Source: Pseudomonadota bacterium (GTDB lineage Bacteria; Pseudomonadota; Alphaproteobacteria; Rhizobiales; Xanthobacteraceae). Taken from it: a DNA stretch of 6,878 bases. Position numbers and translations under genes: made by a program. Below are positions 5,894 through 6,878 of the stretch, in pieces (position 1 is the stretch's first letter; every line of letters starts with the position of its first letter). A model generated the notes under the pieces. It saw only the letters and a program-made list of their open reading frames with translations. It was not told the origin of the DNA and ran no database searches. The DNA lies in assembly GCA_963205465.1 (NCBI GenBank), contig CAUJKG010000293.1, positions 1-6,878 on the forward strand, in the 5' to 3' direction.

Positions 5894-5899
5894 AATCGA

Positions 5900-6673
5900 G
5901 TGACTGATATTCTGGTAAGCATGAGCGGCACGGTTGCCATTGTTACGATCAACCGGCCCGCGCAGCGCAACTCGATGACGCTTTCGATGTGGCAGGAAAT
6001 GGCCGCGATCTTCAAACGGCTCGACGCCGATCCCGGCACCCGCGCGATCATCCTGACCGGGGCGGGCAGCGATTTCAGCACCGGCGCCGACATCGTGGAA
6101 TTCGCTAAAGTTCGTTCCGACGCCGCGCAAAGCACAGCCTATGAAGTCGCAGTCGATGCCAGCAGCGACGCCATTCAGTCCACTTCGAAGCCAACCATTG
6201 CCGTGCTGCGCGGCTACTGTCTCGGCGGCGGCTGCCACCTTTCCATGTCCTGCGACTTCAGGTTTGCCGATCCGACCGCACAGATCGGGATTCCCGCGGC
6301 ACGTCTCTCCATCATCTATGGCGTGCGCAGCACCCAGCGGCTGCTTTCACTGGTCGGCGTGTCGGCGGCGAAACGGATTCTGTTCTCCGCCGAGCGCTTC
6401 GGACCGGATGCCGGCCTGAAGAACGGATTTCTCGACGACGTTTCGCCGGATGCGATGGCTTCCGCGCTTGCCTTCGCGCAGACCATGGCGGCGAACGCAC
6501 CGCTCAGCATCGCCGGCGCGAAGCGTATCCTCAACGACGTCGTCATGGGATTGGGAACGCTCGACGCGGATGCCGCGCAGCAGCTGATCGACGCCGCATC
6601 AAACAGCTACGATTACGCCGAAGGCCGCAATGCCTTCGCGGAGAAGCGGCCGCCTAAATTCGAAGGACGCTAA
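5900..6673 (+). CDS. Crotonase-superfamily protein (enoyl-CoA hydratase/isomerase-like), lacking both hydratase glutamates
   Basis: This protein of 257 residues has the crotonase fold: TVAIVTINRPAQRNSM near the N-terminus, the first oxyanion-hole segment FSTGAD (59-64), and the second, LRGYCLGGGCHLSMSCDFRFA (glycines 109-111). It is expected to bind a CoA thioester and stabilise an enolate. The two catalytic glutamates of classical enoyl-CoA hydratases align with His113 (GGGCH where GGGCE is usual) and Ala133 (GIPAARL where GQPEINL is usual). Simple hydration of an enoyl-CoA is therefore doubtful; isomerase, hydrolase, lyase or another crotonase reaction is possible. I prefer the GTG at 5900 because GGAG lies 6 nt upstream (5890-5893). 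An in-frame ATG at 5888 would add four residues but has no Shine-Dalgarno. It is divergent from the hydrolase gene and ends 3 nt from the stop of the convergent second LivF gene. Confidence 0.92.
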   Translation: MTDILVSMSGTVAIVTINRPAQRNSMTLSMWQEMAAIFKRLDADPGTRAIILTGAGSDFSTGADIVEFAKVRSDAAQSTAYEVAVDASSDAIQSTSKPTIAVLRGYCLGGGCHLSMSCDFRFADPTAQIGIPAARLSIIYGVRSTQRLLSLVGVSAAKRILFSAERFGPDAGLKNGFLDDVSPDAMASALAFAQTMAANAPLSIAGAKRILNDVVMGLGTLDADAAQQLIDAASNSYDYAEGRNAFAEKRPPKFEGR

Positions 6674-6676
6674 AGA

Positions 6677-6878
6677 TCAGGCGTGGCCGAGATAAAGCGC
6701 CTTGACGCGCGGATCCTCTTGAAGCTGCTTGCCCGTTCCCTTCAGCACGATCCGGCCGGTTTCCATCACGCAGGCGTCGTCGGCGATCGATAGGGCCAGG
6801 CTTGCATTCTGCTCGACCAGCACGATCGTCAGTCCCCGCGCCTTGAGCGAGGCGATCGCTTCGAACACCTGATCGATC
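6677..6878 (-). CDS. livF: Second LivF-type ABC transporter ATP-binding protein (partial, C-terminal 66 residues)
   Basis: The frame is open from the right edge to a TGA at 6679-6677, so only the C-terminal quarter of the protein is present. The visible part begins IDQVFEAIASLKARGLTIVLVEQN, which matches the segment just after Walker B in LivF, with the LivF-typical Gln in VEQN. It continues ASLALSIADDACVMETGRIVLKG and ends VKALYLGHA, the usual LivF C-terminus. Walker A, signature and Walker B lie beyond the window. It is clearly different from the LivF at 1693-2442 (for example LVEQNASLALSIAD against MIEQNFEFAAPLAD). It implies a second Liv-type transporter reading leftwards, with this gene last in its operon. 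The internal GTG at 6868 is not a start. Confidence 0.9.
   Translation of the reverse strand, partial: IDQVFEAIASLKARGLTIVLVEQNASLALSIADDACVMETGRIVLKGTGKQLQEDPRVKALYLGHA

Larger units (their letters stand above)
5835..5899. promoter_or_regulatory. Short divergent promoter/operator region between the hydrolase and crotonase genes
   Basis: Only 65 nt separate the two chosen start codons. Towards the hydrolase, TTGCTT (5886-5881) and TACGAT (5864-5859) are 16 nt apart and form a reasonable -35/-10 pair. Towards the crotonase gene, TTGCAC (5838-5843 by pattern) and CGTAAT (5861-5866) are about 17 nt apart. An inverted repeat ACGAT-TT-ATCGT (5852-5863) overlaps both -10 candidates and could be an operator. 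All assignments are by eye. Confidence 0.4.

Noticed and set aside
1..6878. Mobile elements, CRISPR arrays, tRNA or rRNA genes
   Set aside because: I saw no transposase or integrase frame, no regularly spaced repeats and no tRNA-like or rRNA-like sequence; conserved metabolic and transport genes fill the window.

Overview
The window reads as a piece of an alphaproteobacterial chromosome. It has high GC, mostly G/C at third codon positions, and genes packed with 1-4 nt overlaps or gaps of a few bases. The protein sequences look most like those of Bradyrhizobium, Afipia or Rhodopseudomonas and other Hyphomicrobiales; that placement is a judgement by eye, not a search result. Apart from 582-856, essentially all of the sequence is coding.

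Left part (1-4309): a complete high-affinity branched-chain-amino-acid-type (HAAT/Liv) ABC importer. The periplasmic binding protein is on the minus strand and runs off the left edge (1-581). It is divergent from a plus-strand operon of two ATPases (livG 857-1696, livF 1693-2442) and two permeases (livH 2448-3323, livM 3323-4309). The four plus-strand genes are coupled by a 4-nt overlap, a 5-nt gap and a 1-nt overlap. A short-chain dehydrogenase/reductase (4317-5036) follows after 7 nt and probably shares the transcript. The 275-nt divergent spacer holds AT-rich promoter candidates for both directions and a leader of over 100 nt before livG.

Right part (5040-6878): an alpha/beta hydrolase (minus) convergent with the reductase, then a crotonase-superfamily protein (plus) divergent from the hydrolase across a 65-nt spacer, then the C-terminal end of a second LivF-type ATPase (minus) that belongs to another Liv transporter beyond the right edge. 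Both convergent junctions have exactly 3 nt between stop codons.

Taken together this looks like an uptake-plus-catabolism locus. A Liv-type importer brings in an unknown small organic solute, perhaps an amino acid, amide, or aromatic or alicyclic acid, and a reductase, a hydrolase and a CoA-ester-type enzyme may act on it. The substrate cannot be read from the sequence. The points most worth a second look are: an Arg in place of the Walker A Lys in LivF; a crotonase lacking both glutamates used by classical enoyl-CoA hydratases; three tandem 12-nt repeats that form the tail of livG and supply the livF ribosome site; and possible operators in the two divergent spacers. I see no mobile element, CRISPR, RNA gene or clearly new system.
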